A stretch of 21,665 nt of DNA from Sphingobacteriales bacterium (GCA_947463665.1 CANHUD010000009.1:1-21665), one strand, 5' to 3'. Counted from the first letter of the stretch, positions 7,796-15,641 are shown. The notes: a model not told the origin generated them from the letters alone. Numbers and translations are program-made.

Positions 7796-8305
7796 TCAGC
7801 GTCTTGCTTTGATTTGACGAGTGAGTTCAATCATTTTTATAGCGGTTAATCCCGCTTCCTCCCCCTTGTGCCCATGAATTCCTCCAATTCTTTCCAATGC
7901 CTGTTGTTCATTATTAACAGTCAGCACACCAAATACAGTAGGCACAGGTAGTTCCTGATTCAGTAGGGTAATTCCCTGCGTTACAGATTGACAAACATAT
8001 TCAAAATGTGGGGTATCTCCCTTGATTACGGTTCCCAATGCTATAAAGGCATCCGGACGATCGTCTTTATATTTGGTAGCATTCCAGTATGCTTTTATGC
8101 CGAATGGAATTTCAACTGCACCTGGCACAACGATGGTAACGATATCAGAAATACCTCGTTCCGATAATACGTTTATAACACCCGACTCTAACTCATCCAC
8201 AATGGGTGCGTTCCAGTCGGTTTTGACTATAACAACACAGGCACCAGACAAGGATCCGGTGCCTGAATTTGCTGCAATCAATCGGGCATTCCCTTTCGTT
8301 GCCAT
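7796..8305 (-). CDS. ribH: 6,7-dimethyl-8-ribityllumazine synthase
   Basis: This is the penultimate enzyme of riboflavin synthesis. It condenses 5-amino-6-ribitylaminouracil with 3,4-dihydroxy-2-butanone 4-phosphate to give lumazine, and works in the cytosol as a pentamer or icosahedral shell. The sequence shows the substrate-binding W31-N32 after the first strand, the VPGAVEIPF segment, the catalytic-loop motif GTVIKGDTPHFEYVC with H100, and the conserved VPTVFGVLTVNNEQQALER. The 169 residues are a little longer than the usual 155, owing to the N-terminus. The gene sits 6 nt after the TPR gene and 2 nt before the LutA-like gene. No FMN riboswitch or other rib gene is nearby. Confidence 0.97.
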   Translation of the reverse strand: MATKGNARLIAANSGTGSLSGACVVIVKTDWNAPIVDELESGVINVLSERGISDIVTIVVPGAVEIPFGIKAYWNATKYKDDRPDAFIALGTVIKGDTPHFEYVCQSVTQGITLLNQELPVPTVFGVLTVNNEQQALERIGGIHGHKGEEAGLTAIKMIELTRQIKARR

Positions 8306-8311
8306 GTACTA

Positions 8312-8995
8312 TCAGTTGGTCTCACCCAAACGGGCAAGATATTTATCTATTGAAAACCCTTTTTCCGTGCGGGGAAACTTTTCCTTCAGTTCTTTATATA
8401 CAGAAATGGCTTCGTTCGTTTTACCAGACAATTCCAGTAATAATCCGGCTCTGAATAAGTATTCAGACGAAAGAAATGCATCTTCCGGAAATAACTGCCC
8501 GGCCTTCTTGTAATGAGAAATTGCCTTGTCATTCTCTTTGAGTTCTGAGTAGGCATCTCCCAATAAACCCTCAGCTTTCGCTTCTATCTGCTTGGCACCA
8601 TTGGCATCAAATGCTTCCAAATGCTTTACAGCATTTTTAAAATCGCCCAGTTGTAAATAACATTCACCCGCATAAAGCTGTGCCAGGTTACCAGTAGCTG
8701 TACCCTTGTATTTACTGATGATTTTTAGAAATCCAGGTGTAGTGGAATTTCCGTTCAGCGCCAGTGAAAGGGAATCTTTTCTGAAGTTAGCTTCTGCCCG
8801 AAAGATTTCCTCCTGGGCCTTTTGCTCTTTGGGCTTTGCAATAAAGTAGTCATAACCCCATATACCTCCAACCAACACAAGTATGGCTGATAAAGCATAC
8901 ACAATTTTTTTACTATTATTTGCCCAGAACCCTTTGGTAATATCAATTACAGCGGATTCAGCATCTGTTGAGTGCACTTTTTCTTTTTCTGACAT
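8312..8995 (-). CDS. Membrane-anchored TPR protein (YfgM-like architecture)
   Basis: The 227-residue protein has a short cytoplasmic N-terminus, one membrane segment at about 31-50 (IVYALSAILVLVGGIWGYDY), and a C-terminal region with tetratricopeptide-like repeats. These include AQLYAGECYLQLGDFKNAVKH, GLLGDAYSELKENDKAISHY and YLFRAGLLLELSGKTNEA. The layout resembles YfgM-type ancillary proteins with an exported TPR domain. No enzymatic motif is present. It is followed 6 nt later by ribH, and pdhA ends 35 bp upstream with no hairpin between, so it is probably in one transcription unit with both. Its function is not known; a scaffold role is inferred from the fold. Confidence 0.8.
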   Translation of the reverse strand: MSEKEKVHSTDAESAVIDITKGFWANNSKKIVYALSAILVLVGGIWGYDYFIAKPKEQKAQEEIFRAEANFRKDSLSLALNGNSTTPGFLKIISKYKGTATGNLAQLYAGECYLQLGDFKNAVKHLEAFDANGAKQIEAKAEGLLGDAYSELKENDKAISHYKKAGQLFPEDAFLSSEYLFRAGLLLELSGKTNEAISVYKELKEKFPRTEKGFSIDKYLARLGETN

Positions 8996-9030
8996 GGATA
9001 GATATTAATAAACCTAAAAATGTATAACGG

Positions 9031-10041
9031 TTAATCCATAATAAATGGATAATCTTCCTGCACATAGACATCCTTCAATAATTCGTCGTCGGATGGCCAT
9101 GGACTTTCTTCTGCGAATTTAACGGACTCCTCAACTTCCAGGCGAACCCGTTCATTGATCTCCTCTATCTGTTGCTCACTGACTTTAAAATACTGTAACA
9201 GCATTTGCCGGGAGGTTTCAATCGGATCTTTTTCCTTGTATTCTTCTACTTCTTCCTTTGTCCGGTATTTCTGAGGATCACTCATGGAATGCCCTTTATA
9301 CCGGTAAGTCTTCATCTCTAACAAGGTAGGACCATCCCCGCTGCGTGCTCTCTTTACTGCCCTCGCCACAGCCTCGTGAACTGCTTCAGGATCCATTCCG
9401 TCAACAGAATCACCCGGCATATCATATGCATCAGCAAGCTTGTATATGTCTACCACATTGGAAGTTCTGGATACAGATGTTCCCATAGCATAGTGATTGT
9501 TTTCACAAATGAAAACAACCGGGAGCTTCCAGGTCATTGCCAGATTGAATGTTTCATGCAACATTCCCTGACGGGCAGCACCATCTCCAAAAAAGGTAAG
9601 GCTGACATTATCCGTTCCCAGATATTTTTCTGCAAAGGCAATTCCTGCACCCGTTCCAATTTGCGCACCTACAATGCCATGACCGCCAAAGAATCGCTCT
9701 TTTACTCCGAAAAAGTGCATACTTCCACCCTTCCCTTTTGAACAACCTGTAGCTTTACCATACAGCTCCGCCATACAAGCCTTGGCAGTTATACCTTTGG
9801 CAATGGCCAGCCCATGATCGCGATAGGCGGTAATAAAGGAATCCTCAGGTTTGGTAGCAGTCATACATCCTGCTGCTAATGCTTCCTGCCCAATGTAGAG
9901 ATGACAAAAACCTCTGATCTTCTGCATACCGTACAATTGCCCTGTTTTCTCTTCAAACCGGCGCAGCAGAAGCATCAACTCATACCAATAGAGGTAGGTT
10001 TCTTTGCTGAATTTCGTCGAAATTGTGTTGGTATTGGCCAC
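9031..10041 (-). CDS. pdhA: Pyruvate dehydrogenase E1 component, alpha subunit
   Basis: This is the ThDP-dependent alpha chain of the alpha2-beta2 E1 that decarboxylates pyruvate. The motifs are clear: RFEEKTGQLYGMQKIRGFCH near the start, the ThDP pyrophosphate/Mg motif GDGAARQG with ENN (about 151-182), and the phosphorylation-loop segment YRYKGHSMSDPQKYR. I chose the GTG at 10041, which gives 336 residues starting (V)ANTNTISTKFSKETYLYWYE, the usual length and N-terminus for Bacteroidota. The frame is open further upstream but would run into recF and the shared promoter region. A perfect -7 box (TATATTTG) lies 18 nt upstream of the GTG. The beta subunit and E2 are not adjacent. Confidence 0.95.
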   Translation of the reverse strand: MANTNTISTKFSKETYLYWYELMLLLRRFEEKTGQLYGMQKIRGFCHLYIGQEALAAGCMTATKPEDSFITAYRDHGLAIAKGITAKACMAELYGKATGCSKGKGGSMHFFGVKERFFGGHGIVGAQIGTGAGIAFAEKYLGTDNVSLTFFGDGAARQGMLHETFNLAMTWKLPVVFICENNHYAMGTSVSRTSNVVDIYKLADAYDMPGDSVDGMDPEAVHEAVARAVKRARSGDGPTLLEMKTYRYKGHSMSDPQKYRTKEEVEEYKEKDPIETSRQMLLQYFKVSEQQIEEINERVRLEVEESVKFAEESPWPSDDELLKDVYVQEDYPFIMD

Positions 10042-10059
10042 TTTATCGAATTTGAGGGG

Positions 10060-10067
10060 CAAATATA
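10060..10067 (-). promoter_or_regulatory. Candidate -7 promoter box of pdhA
   Basis: On the minus strand TATATTTG is a full match to the Bacteroidetes -7 element TAnnTTTG, 18 nt before the GTG start. A -33 TTG at 17-23 nt is not evident. Confidence 0.45.
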
Positions 10068-10124
10068 ATACAATCCGATTACATTTAATCTCATTACTCC
10101 TGCAGGGAAACAAACTTGAATTGG

Positions 10125-10132
10125 TAAATTTG
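10125..10132 (+). promoter_or_regulatory. Candidate -7 promoter box of recF
   Basis: TAAATTTG is a full match to TAnnTTTG and ends 5 nt before the recF ATG at 10138. The predicted transcript would start at or next to the ATG (leaderless). No good -33 box is seen. Confidence 0.45.
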
Positions 10133-10137
10133 CCGAT

Positions 10138-11232
10138 ATGAACGCCCCCCTGCGTCTCTCCTCCCTGCATCTTTTTCAATTCAAGTCGTATGCCTCGCAG
10201 CAGATTGACTTCCCGAGTCGAATCTTAGGATTCTGCGGACCTAACGGTGTGGGAAAAACCAATTTACTGGATGCTATTTATTATTTATGTCTGACTAAAG
10301 GTTATTTCAGCCGATCCGATGGTTCAAACGTTTTATTTGGGCACCAGGGCTTCAGGATAGAGGGTGTTTTCGAAAAGGAGGGGCGTATATTTAAAATTAA
10401 TGTTATACTCCGGGAGAACGGAAAAAAAGAATTATCCGTCAATGGCGAAGCATACAGCCGATTTTCAGATCATATCGGTAAATTCCCCGTTGTAGTAGTG
10501 GCACCTGACGACTCAGTCATTTTCACCGGAGCCAGTGAGGAGCGAAGAAAATGGCTGGATACGCTTCAGTCACAGATCAACCCGGCTTATCTGCATCAGT
10601 TGATCCGCTACAACCGTTTGCTGACACAAAGAAACTCTTTGCTGAAACAGTTTTTCGAATCGGGAAGAAGAGACATGGGGTTGCTGGAGGTGATCGACGA
10701 TCAACTGATTGAGTCTGGTCAATTTATTTTCACAGCCAGACGCGATTTTCTGAAAATCGTTCTGCCTGAAATTGAAGATGTTTATAAACGATTGGCTGGT
10801 AAGGATGATGGTCTCCGAATTTCTTACGAAAGCCAACTTTCAGAAAGATCTTTCCCTGAACTGCTTTCCCTGAATCGTGATCGGGATTTCAACTCAATGA
10901 GAACTACAACAGGTACGCACAGGGATGATATTGATTTCTCACTTCAGGACCAGCCATTCCGGCAGCTCGCCTCTCAGGGGCAGCGCAAAACTGCCTTGTT
11001 TGCCCTTAAAATAGCAGAATTTAATATGATCCAAAAGTACAATGGCACCCCCCCGCTTTTATTGTTGGATGATGTTTTTGAAAAACTGGATGAAGAGAGA
11101 ATGCAAAATCTGCTTCATTGGGCCTGTATAGACAACAAAGGACAGGTTTTTCTTACGGATACACACCCGGAGAGACTGGAAACGGTTCTCAATAAATTAA
11201 GTATCGATTTCCACATTCAAAAGCTGGGATAA
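10138..11232 (+). CDS. recF: DNA replication and repair protein RecF
   Basis: The 364-residue SMC-like ATPase loads RecA at gapped DNA together with RecO and RecR. Visible motifs are LHLFQFKSYASQQIDF at the start, Walker A GPNGVGKT at 34-41, the signature SQGQRKTALFALK at about 279-291, and Walker B PPLLLLDDVFEKLD at about 305-318, followed by the FLTDTHPE switch region. The length is normal. The ATG at 10138 is favoured because the LRLSSLHLFQFKSY N-terminus is standard and a -7 box sits directly upstream. It is followed 29 bp later by the DciA-like gene, a pairing common in Bacteroidota, and is divergent from pdhA. Confidence 0.97.
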   Translation: MNAPLRLSSLHLFQFKSYASQQIDFPSRILGFCGPNGVGKTNLLDAIYYLCLTKGYFSRSDGSNVLFGHQGFRIEGVFEKEGRIFKINVILRENGKKELSVNGEAYSRFSDHIGKFPVVVVAPDDSVIFTGASEERRKWLDTLQSQINPAYLHQLIRYNRLLTQRNSLLKQFFESGRRDMGLLEVIDDQLIESGQFIFTARRDFLKIVLPEIEDVYKRLAGKDDGLRISYESQLSERSFPELLSLNRDRDFNSMRTTTGTHRDDIDFSLQDQPFRQLASQGQRKTALFALKIAEFNMIQKYNGTPPLLLLDDVFEKLDEERMQNLLHWACIDNKGQVFLTDTHPERLETVLNKLSIDFHIQKLG

Positions 11233-11261
11233 ACAGTATCTTTACTATCATGTTTTAATAT

Positions 11262-11543
11262 ATGAGTGAGTACACCATTGGGCAGGCCCTTGAGTTATTT
11301 CTGCGTCAAAGACGATTGAAAGGAAGCATTCTGTCTTTTCAAATCACGGATGTCTGGGAAGACGTAATGGGAAAAACCATCGCCCGGTATACAGACAAAA
11401 TCCAACTTATCAACCATACACTTTTCATCTCCACCCAGGTGGCTCCCCTTCGAACAGAATTAATTTTTCAGAAGGAAACAATTATCAGACGCGTAAATGA
11501 AAAGTTAGGCAGTTCTATAGTTAGAGATGTAGTAGTGCAGTAA
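11262..11543 (+). CDS. dciA: DciA-like (DUF721) replicative helicase loader/regulator
   Basis: The 93-residue protein has the DUF721 pattern: an N-terminal helix (TIGQALELFLRQRRLKGSI), the core LSFQITDVWEDVMGKTIARYTDKI, and the strand-turn-helix IQLINHTLFISTQVAPLRTELIFQKE. The C-terminus is basic/hydrophobic (RRVNEKLGSSIVRDVVV). DUF721 proteins of the DciA type interact with the DnaB helicase and support its loading in bacteria that lack DnaC/DnaI. This is a short form, consisting almost only of the KH-like domain, as is usual for Bacteroidota. It lies 29 bp after recF and is probably co-transcribed. Its stop codon is 6 bp from that of the convergent CBS gene. Confidence 0.85.
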   Translation: MSEYTIGQALELFLRQRRLKGSILSFQITDVWEDVMGKTIARYTDKIQLINHTLFISTQVAPLRTELIFQKETIIRRVNEKLGSSIVRDVVVQ

Positions 11544-11549
11544 CTACCA

Positions 11550-11978
11550 TCAGGAATGTAAATAATTATGCAGCTGGTCGATCGTTTCTTTTTGAGCGAG
11601 AATGGTTTCCCTCACTACGTCAATAATTGAGATAATTCCGATAAACTGGCCCTTTTCAAATACAGGCAGGTACCGTACATTCTGGCTGGTCATAATTTCC
11701 ATACATTCTTCCAACCGGTGTTCCAGGCTTATCTCCGGCAGTTTATCGCTCATAATCTCAGACACCATTAACTCCGTAGAAGACTTACCCTCTAGAATAA
11801 CTTTCCGGGCATAATCCCGCTCCGTAAATAAACCCTTAAACTGATCTCCCGAAAGTACTACAATGGAGCCAATGTTTTTTTCAGCCATTAATTTTAGGGC
11901 ATCCACTACCCTTGCGTCAGGGGTTACGGTGATGTTCTGCCGTCCTTTTCGCTGGAAAATGTCGTGAACGTTTTTCAT
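11550..11978 (-). CDS. Two-CBS-domain protein
   Basis: The 142-residue protein consists of two CBS motifs and little else. The first spans about 15-65 (VTPDARVVDALKLMAEKNIG, then SIVVLSGDQFKGLFTERDYA) and the second about 78-130 (ISLEHRLEECMEIMTSQNVR, then YLPVFEKGQFIGIISIIDVV). Such Bateman modules bind adenosine nucleotides and usually regulate a partner; here no catalytic or transport domain is attached and the partner is unknown. The gene is single: convergent with dciA, and separated by 59 bp from the permease gene upstream. I see no clear promoter box. Confidence 0.88.
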   Translation of the reverse strand: MKNVHDIFQRKGRQNITVTPDARVVDALKLMAEKNIGSIVVLSGDQFKGLFTERDYARKVILEGKSSTELMVSEIMSDKLPEISLEHRLEECMEIMTSQNVRYLPVFEKGQFIGIISIIDVVRETILAQKETIDQLHNYLHS

Positions 11979-12037
11979 ACAGAAATCCTGGTTGGTTGTT
12001 CATAAGTTACGACAATGCGAATAAACTGCCAAAAAAA

Positions 12038-13084
12038 TTACTGCAGACGGACTCTTGGATCTAATTTTGTATAAAGTAGATCAGAGAGTATATTGATTAG
12101 TACAAATATGAGGGCCGTGCATAGTAGACTACCCATTACCACCGGATAGTCAAGTTTTTCAAGTGCATCTACGGTTGTTTTGCCTAGTCCCTGCCATCCA
12201 AAAATGTATTCAACAAAAAAGGCACCAGCCAGTAATTCGGCAAACCAGCCGGTAATTGAAGTGATAACAGGATTCAGGGCATTGGGTAATGCATGGCGAA
12301 GGAGTACAGCGGTGTTGGAAAGCCCCTTTGATCGGGCAGTTCGAATAAAATCCATCGAGAGGGTTTCCAAGAGGGAACTTCTGGTAAGCTGAACAATAAT
12401 GGCAAGTGGCCTGATTCCCAATGTTAGTGCCGGAAGTACCATATTGCGTGGTATGAACTGATCTCCTGAAAATGCTGTACTGTCTTTCATGCTTCCGGTC
12501 ATGTAAAGACCCGTATAATCGTGTAAAACAAATCCAAAAAACCACGCAATCAAAATTCCCATGAAAAAAGAAGGGGCTGATATCCCGGCAACAGAACTGA
12601 TAAATGCGGCATGATCAACCCAGCTGTCTTTTTTTATGGCAGATAATACACCCAGAATAATACCTACAGCAGTTGCAAAAAACATGGAAAGCACAGCTAA
12701 CAAAATAGTTCCGGGTAAAGCATCGGCCAGAATTTCTGAAACAGATCGTTTCGACTGATAAGACCTGCGCAAGTAGGGAATCTTTATGCCCATTTTCCAG
12801 TTCCCACCCCAAAAAACTCCCCTAAAGCCTTTTTCTATAATGGTATTTTTATGATGAATGCAAAAAGGTGATACGTCATTCAAATACAAAAAGTATTGAA
12901 AGAAGAGCGGTTTATCAAGGGCTAACTCTTTCCGTATGTTATCCAGTGTTTTCGCGTCTCCTGACTGACCTGTAACAAGTCTTGCCGGGTCTCCCAGGCC
13001 CTGGAATAGGAAAAAAACTACAGTAACTACTCCGGCCATTACCCATAACCCGTATCCTGTCTTTTTGAATAAAAAACGAGTCAC
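12038..13084 (-). CDS. OppB/DppB-type ABC transporter permease
   Basis: The 348-residue inner-membrane protein has the classic DppB/OppB layout. TM1 (GYGLWVMAGVVTVVFFLFQG) is followed by the GDPARLVTGQSGD/RKELALDKPLFFQY periplasmic segment, then five more membrane helices. The cytoplasmic EAA loop, which docks the ATPase (DFIRTARSKGLSNTAVLLRH), and the ending LLYTKLDPRVRL are both canonical. The stretch of about 45 residues between QYFLYLNDVS and VSEILADALPGTILL is longer than in many homologues. The gene starts with GTG at 13084 and overlaps the stop of the preceding gene by 4 bp (GTGA), so the two are translationally coupled. No OppC, ATPase or binding protein is nearby, so partners must be encoded elsewhere. 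Confidence 0.92.
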   Translation of the reverse strand: MTRFLFKKTGYGLWVMAGVVTVVFFLFQGLGDPARLVTGQSGDAKTLDNIRKELALDKPLFFQYFLYLNDVSPFCIHHKNTIIEKGFRGVFWGGNWKMGIKIPYLRRSYQSKRSVSEILADALPGTILLAVLSMFFATAVGIILGVLSAIKKDSWVDHAAFISSVAGISAPSFFMGILIAWFFGFVLHDYTGLYMTGSMKDSTAFSGDQFIPRNMVLPALTLGIRPLAIIVQLTRSSLLETLSMDFIRTARSKGLSNTAVLLRHALPNALNPVITSITGWFAELLAGAFFVEYIFGWQGLGKTTVDALEKLDYPVVMGSLLCTALIFVLINILSDLLYTKLDPRVRLQ

Positions 13085-14178
13085 TTTTTTTCCTTTAAAT
13101 ACGAAATCAAGGTTTGCGAATCAGCCAGAGCCCATTTTCCCAGAATAGTTCCGTTTTCCAGCAGATAAATAGTGGGATCCACTCTTGCAGCTGTTTTGAT
13201 AGCTACAAAATCTGATTTCAAAATAGAACCAGTAATCTGCTGTTTTACTTTTGCAGGTGCTGAAGTTGAAACAAACAACGGAATACTAAACGCATCAGCT
13301 ACTTCTTTCAACTCGGAATAAGGAAGATTCCATTCTGCATCCCATGTTTTGGAAAAGATTATTAATGTCTTTCCTTTTAAACTAAGTACAGAATCTGTTA
13401 CATCAATCTCCTGTTCATTTATTAAGACAAAATCTTTTATCGATGGTTCTGCATTTCCTTTGCGTACAATTTTATCATAGCGTTCAACAAATTTGTACGT
13501 TGTCTCTGAAAAATCATCCGGAAAATGATCGGCGTCGAATTCAACTCTCGTGCCATTTTTCTCATAAATGAATGTGATCACCACACTATCAGGAACTGAG
13601 TTGGGAGGAATCTGTCGTAGAGTCATGATATGCCCTCCTTTTTTATAGGGCAGACAATCAACTAAAGGTAAGTGCTTCAGGACATAGAACTGAATATAAA
13701 AAGAGATAACGGTTGTACAAATCAATAACAGAATGGATAGTGTATTCCCAATCAAAGTTCGAACTCGAAACCGGAAGATAAAAAGATAAACAATGAGAAT
13801 TGTAAGTATGATGTCTTTTATAAACGAGTCTTTTGCCGTCAGTTTAAAACAATCGCCAAAACATCCGCATTCTTTGATTTTTCCAGAAAACAAAGCATAA
13901 GCAGTAAGGAACGTGAAGAATATAATCAGCAATAACAATAACCAGCTGAACAGACGAAATTGCCATCCCACGATAACAGCAACTCCCGCTATGATTTCAA
14001 ATGCAATCATCAGAACAGACAGGGCCAGTGTATAGTCATGAAAACCATGTAAGTTCCATACTTCAAAAAATTCTTGCATTTTGTAGCTCAGACCCATCGG
14101 GTCGTTTGCTTTTACAAGACCTGAAAAAATAAACAGAAGTCCAACGACCCACCGCGTAATTGTCAGTACAGTTTTCAT
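13081..14178 (-). CDS. BT_3928-type DoxX/MauE-like membrane protein with C-terminal thioredoxin-like region
   Basis: The 365-residue protein begins with a DoxX-like four-helix membrane module (RWVVGLLFIFSGLVKANDP, then helices at about 50-72, 76-97 and 118-137). A cysteine cluster CGCFGDC (C104, C106, C110) sits in the loop, as in MauE/BT_3928 proteins. A further helix at about 144-165 is followed by C175 and a soluble periplasmic part. The last ~100 residues look like a thioredoxin fold (GKTLIIFSKTWDAEWN and DPTIYLLENGTILGKW) but lack a CxxC active site: the WDAEWN segment stands where WCxxC would be. A redox-associated membrane role is inferred. It starts 1 nt after the DUF1599 stop and overlaps the permease start by 4 bp. 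Confidence 0.85.
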   Translation of the reverse strand: MKTVLTITRWVVGLLFIFSGLVKANDPMGLSYKMQEFFEVWNLHGFHDYTLALSVLMIAFEIIAGVAVIVGWQFRLFSWLLLLLIIFFTFLTAYALFSGKIKECGCFGDCFKLTAKDSFIKDIILTILIVYLFIFRFRVRTLIGNTLSILLLICTTVISFYIQFYVLKHLPLVDCLPYKKGGHIMTLRQIPPNSVPDSVVITFIYEKNGTRVEFDADHFPDDFSETTYKFVERYDKIVRKGNAEPSIKDFVLINEQEIDVTDSVLSLKGKTLIIFSKTWDAEWNLPYSELKEVADAFSIPLFVSTSAPAKVKQQITGSILKSDFVAIKTAARVDPTIYLLENGTILGKWALADSQTLISYLKEKK

Positions 14179-14179
14179 A

Positions 14180-14734
14180 TCAATGTTTTCCTTCTTCTAA
14201 AAGTATGAGTGCGAACACAGCGTAGTTGATAATATCAATGAAATTAGCATCAATGCCTTCACTAATGAGTGTTTTTCCTTCATTCTGAAGAATCTGTCGG
14301 ACTCTGTGTAATTTCATCAGAATAAGATCCACAAAACTTTCCTGGCTCATTTCTCTCCAGGCTTCTCCGTAGTCATGGTTTTTATCCATCATAGTAGATT
14401 TAGCCAGTGAAATATGTTCCGTATACATTGTACTGATCTCTTCCATTGTCCATTCAGAAAGTGGAGTACTCCCCTCTTTCAGTTGAATGAGCCCGATGAC
14501 ACCATAATTAATCAACCCGCAGAACTCAGAAGGGATATCATCCTTGATCCGTTGCTGCTTTTTCTCCTGCAGGGTTCTGATTCGCTGAGCTTTGATAAAC
14601 AGCTGATCAACAATGGAAATTATTCTTAAAACCCTCCAGGAAGGTCCATAATCCATCGTTTTCTTCAGAAAAATTTCCCGGCATCCCTGTATCGCCTTAT
14701 CGTACTGCCAATCTGTGTTTGTCGTATTTTGCAT
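14180..14734 (-). CDS. DUF1599-domain protein with internal duplication
   Basis: The 184-residue protein is made of two related halves. The pattern DYGxxWR, then D-x(4)-K-x(2)-R(I/V), then F-x(2)-(L/I)INY-x-V-x(2)-LI-x-L, occurs at about 28-85 and again at 121-178 with a shift of about 93 residues. This is the DUF1599 family (as I recall also named nucleotide modification associated domain 1), mostly helical and of unproven function. No signal peptide or membrane segment is seen, so it is cytosolic. It heads the operon, followed after 1 nt by the DoxX-like gene. Its ATG at 14734 is only 8 bp from the folP ATG on the other strand, so its promoter must lie inside folP. Confidence 0.88.
   Translation of the reverse strand: MQNTTNTDWQYDKAIQGCREIFLKKTMDYGPSWRVLRIISIVDQLFIKAQRIRTLQEKKQQRIKDDIPSEFCGLINYGVIGLIQLKEGSTPLSEWTMEEISTMYTEHISLAKSTMMDKNHDYGEAWREMSQESFVDLILMKLHRVRQILQNEGKTLISEGIDANFIDIINYAVFALILLEEGKH
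14725..14731 (+). promoter_or_regulatory. Candidate -7 promoter box of folP, inside DUF1599
   Basis: TATTTTG lies 11 nt before the folP ATG and overlaps the first codons of DUF1599 on the opposite strand. It resembles TAnnTTTG with one base missing from the spacer. The 5' leader would be under about 10 nt. Confidence 0.3.
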
Positions 14735-14742
14735 GGAATTTT

Positions 14743-15606
14743 ATGGATTCCGTCAAAATTAGTCCAAACAAGTCAATTCACACGTTGAATTGTAAAGGGA
14801 AACTTCTAACACTGGATGTACCGGTGGTAATGGGTATTATCAACGTTACTCCTGATTCTTTCTATGAGGACAGCAGGATAACCTCAGCGGAAGAATATGT
14901 AGAAAAAGCGGGTAAAATGCTGCTGGAAGGCGCACGTATTCTGGACATCGGTGGTCAGAGCACCCGGCCTGGAAGTACACGTCTGGATGTACAGGAAGAA
15001 GTTGACAGGGTACTACCGGTTATTACATCGATTCTACGGTCATTTCCGGATTCACTTCTCTCAATAGATACCTATCACCATCGTGTAGCTGAAATAGCGG
15101 TTGAAGCGGGTGTTGCTATCGTGAATGACATCAGTTCAGGGAATCTCGATCCGCAAATGCTTCCAACGGTAGCAAAGCTTGGTGTGCCATACATAGCCAT
15201 GCACATGAAAGGTTCTCCGGAATACATGCAGGAATTGGCTGATTATGACAATATTTTGAAAGAAACGATCGACTATTTTACCCGAGTCATAGCCGATTGC
15301 CGTAAACTGGGTATAAGGGATATCATCCTGGATCCGGGTTTCGGTTTTGCCAAAACGCCCGCTCAAAGCCTTGCCCTATTGAAGCAACTTGAACAATTTC
15401 ACATTTTCGGCAATCCGATTCTAGTGGGAATGTCAAGGAAATCAATGATTTATAAATCGCTGGGAGTGAATCCTTCAGATGCATTAAACGGTACTACCGT
15501 GCTCAATACGCTCGCTTTATATAAAGGCGCGAATATACTCAGGGTACACGACGTACGGGAAGCTGTAGAAGCCATTAAACTCGTAAACGCAGTTCGCAAT
15601 ACTTAA
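14743..15606 (+). CDS. folP: Dihydropteroate synthase
   Basis: The enzyme joins p-aminobenzoate to 6-hydroxymethyl-dihydropterin diphosphate in folate synthesis and is the sulfonamide target. The TIM-barrel motifs are all present: GIINVTPDSF at 31-40, DIGGQSTRPGS at 68-78, IVNDISSG, AMHMKGSP, LDPGFGFAKT and VGMSRKSMI. At 287 residues the length is normal. I chose the ATG at 14743; a TTG eight codons earlier would extend the protein into DUF1599 with no family support. In many Bacteroidota folP stands divergent from DUF1599, as here. It is convergent with the FKBP gene; the hairpin between them has its T-run only on the minus strand. Confidence 0.97.
   Translation: MDSVKISPNKSIHTLNCKGKLLTLDVPVVMGIINVTPDSFYEDSRITSAEEYVEKAGKMLLEGARILDIGGQSTRPGSTRLDVQEEVDRVLPVITSILRSFPDSLLSIDTYHHRVAEIAVEAGVAIVNDISSGNLDPQMLPTVAKLGVPYIAMHMKGSPEYMQELADYDNILKETIDYFTRVIADCRKLGIRDIILDPGFGFAKTPAQSLALLKQLEQFHIFGNPILVGMSRKSMIYKSLGVNPSDALNGTTVLNTLALYKGANILRVHDVREAVEAIKLVNAVRNT
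14754..14761 (-). promoter_or_regulatory. Candidate -7 promoter box of the DUF1599 operon, inside folP
   Basis: On the minus strand TAATTTTG fully matches TAnnTTTG and lies 19 nt before the DUF1599 ATG, within codons 4-7 of folP. No clear -33 TTG is found at the usual spacing. Confidence 0.4.
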
Positions 15607-15641
15607 AAAAAAGCGGCTGTATCTTTTAAGATACAGCCGCT
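15605..15641 (-). terminator. Intrinsic terminator of the nrnA-FKBP operon
   Basis: There is a perfect 14-bp stem, AGCGGCTGTATCTT (15612-15625) with AAGATACAGCCGCT (15628-15641). On the minus strand it is followed directly by eight T. It lies 14 bp after the FKBP stop. On the plus strand the same hairpin is preceded by an A-run and not followed by T, so it is a poor terminator for folP. Confidence 0.9.

Noticed and set aside
15605..15641. The strong hairpin as the folP terminator
   Set aside because: The T-run follows the stem only on the minus strand; on the plus strand an A-run precedes it. It fits the FKBP operon instead.
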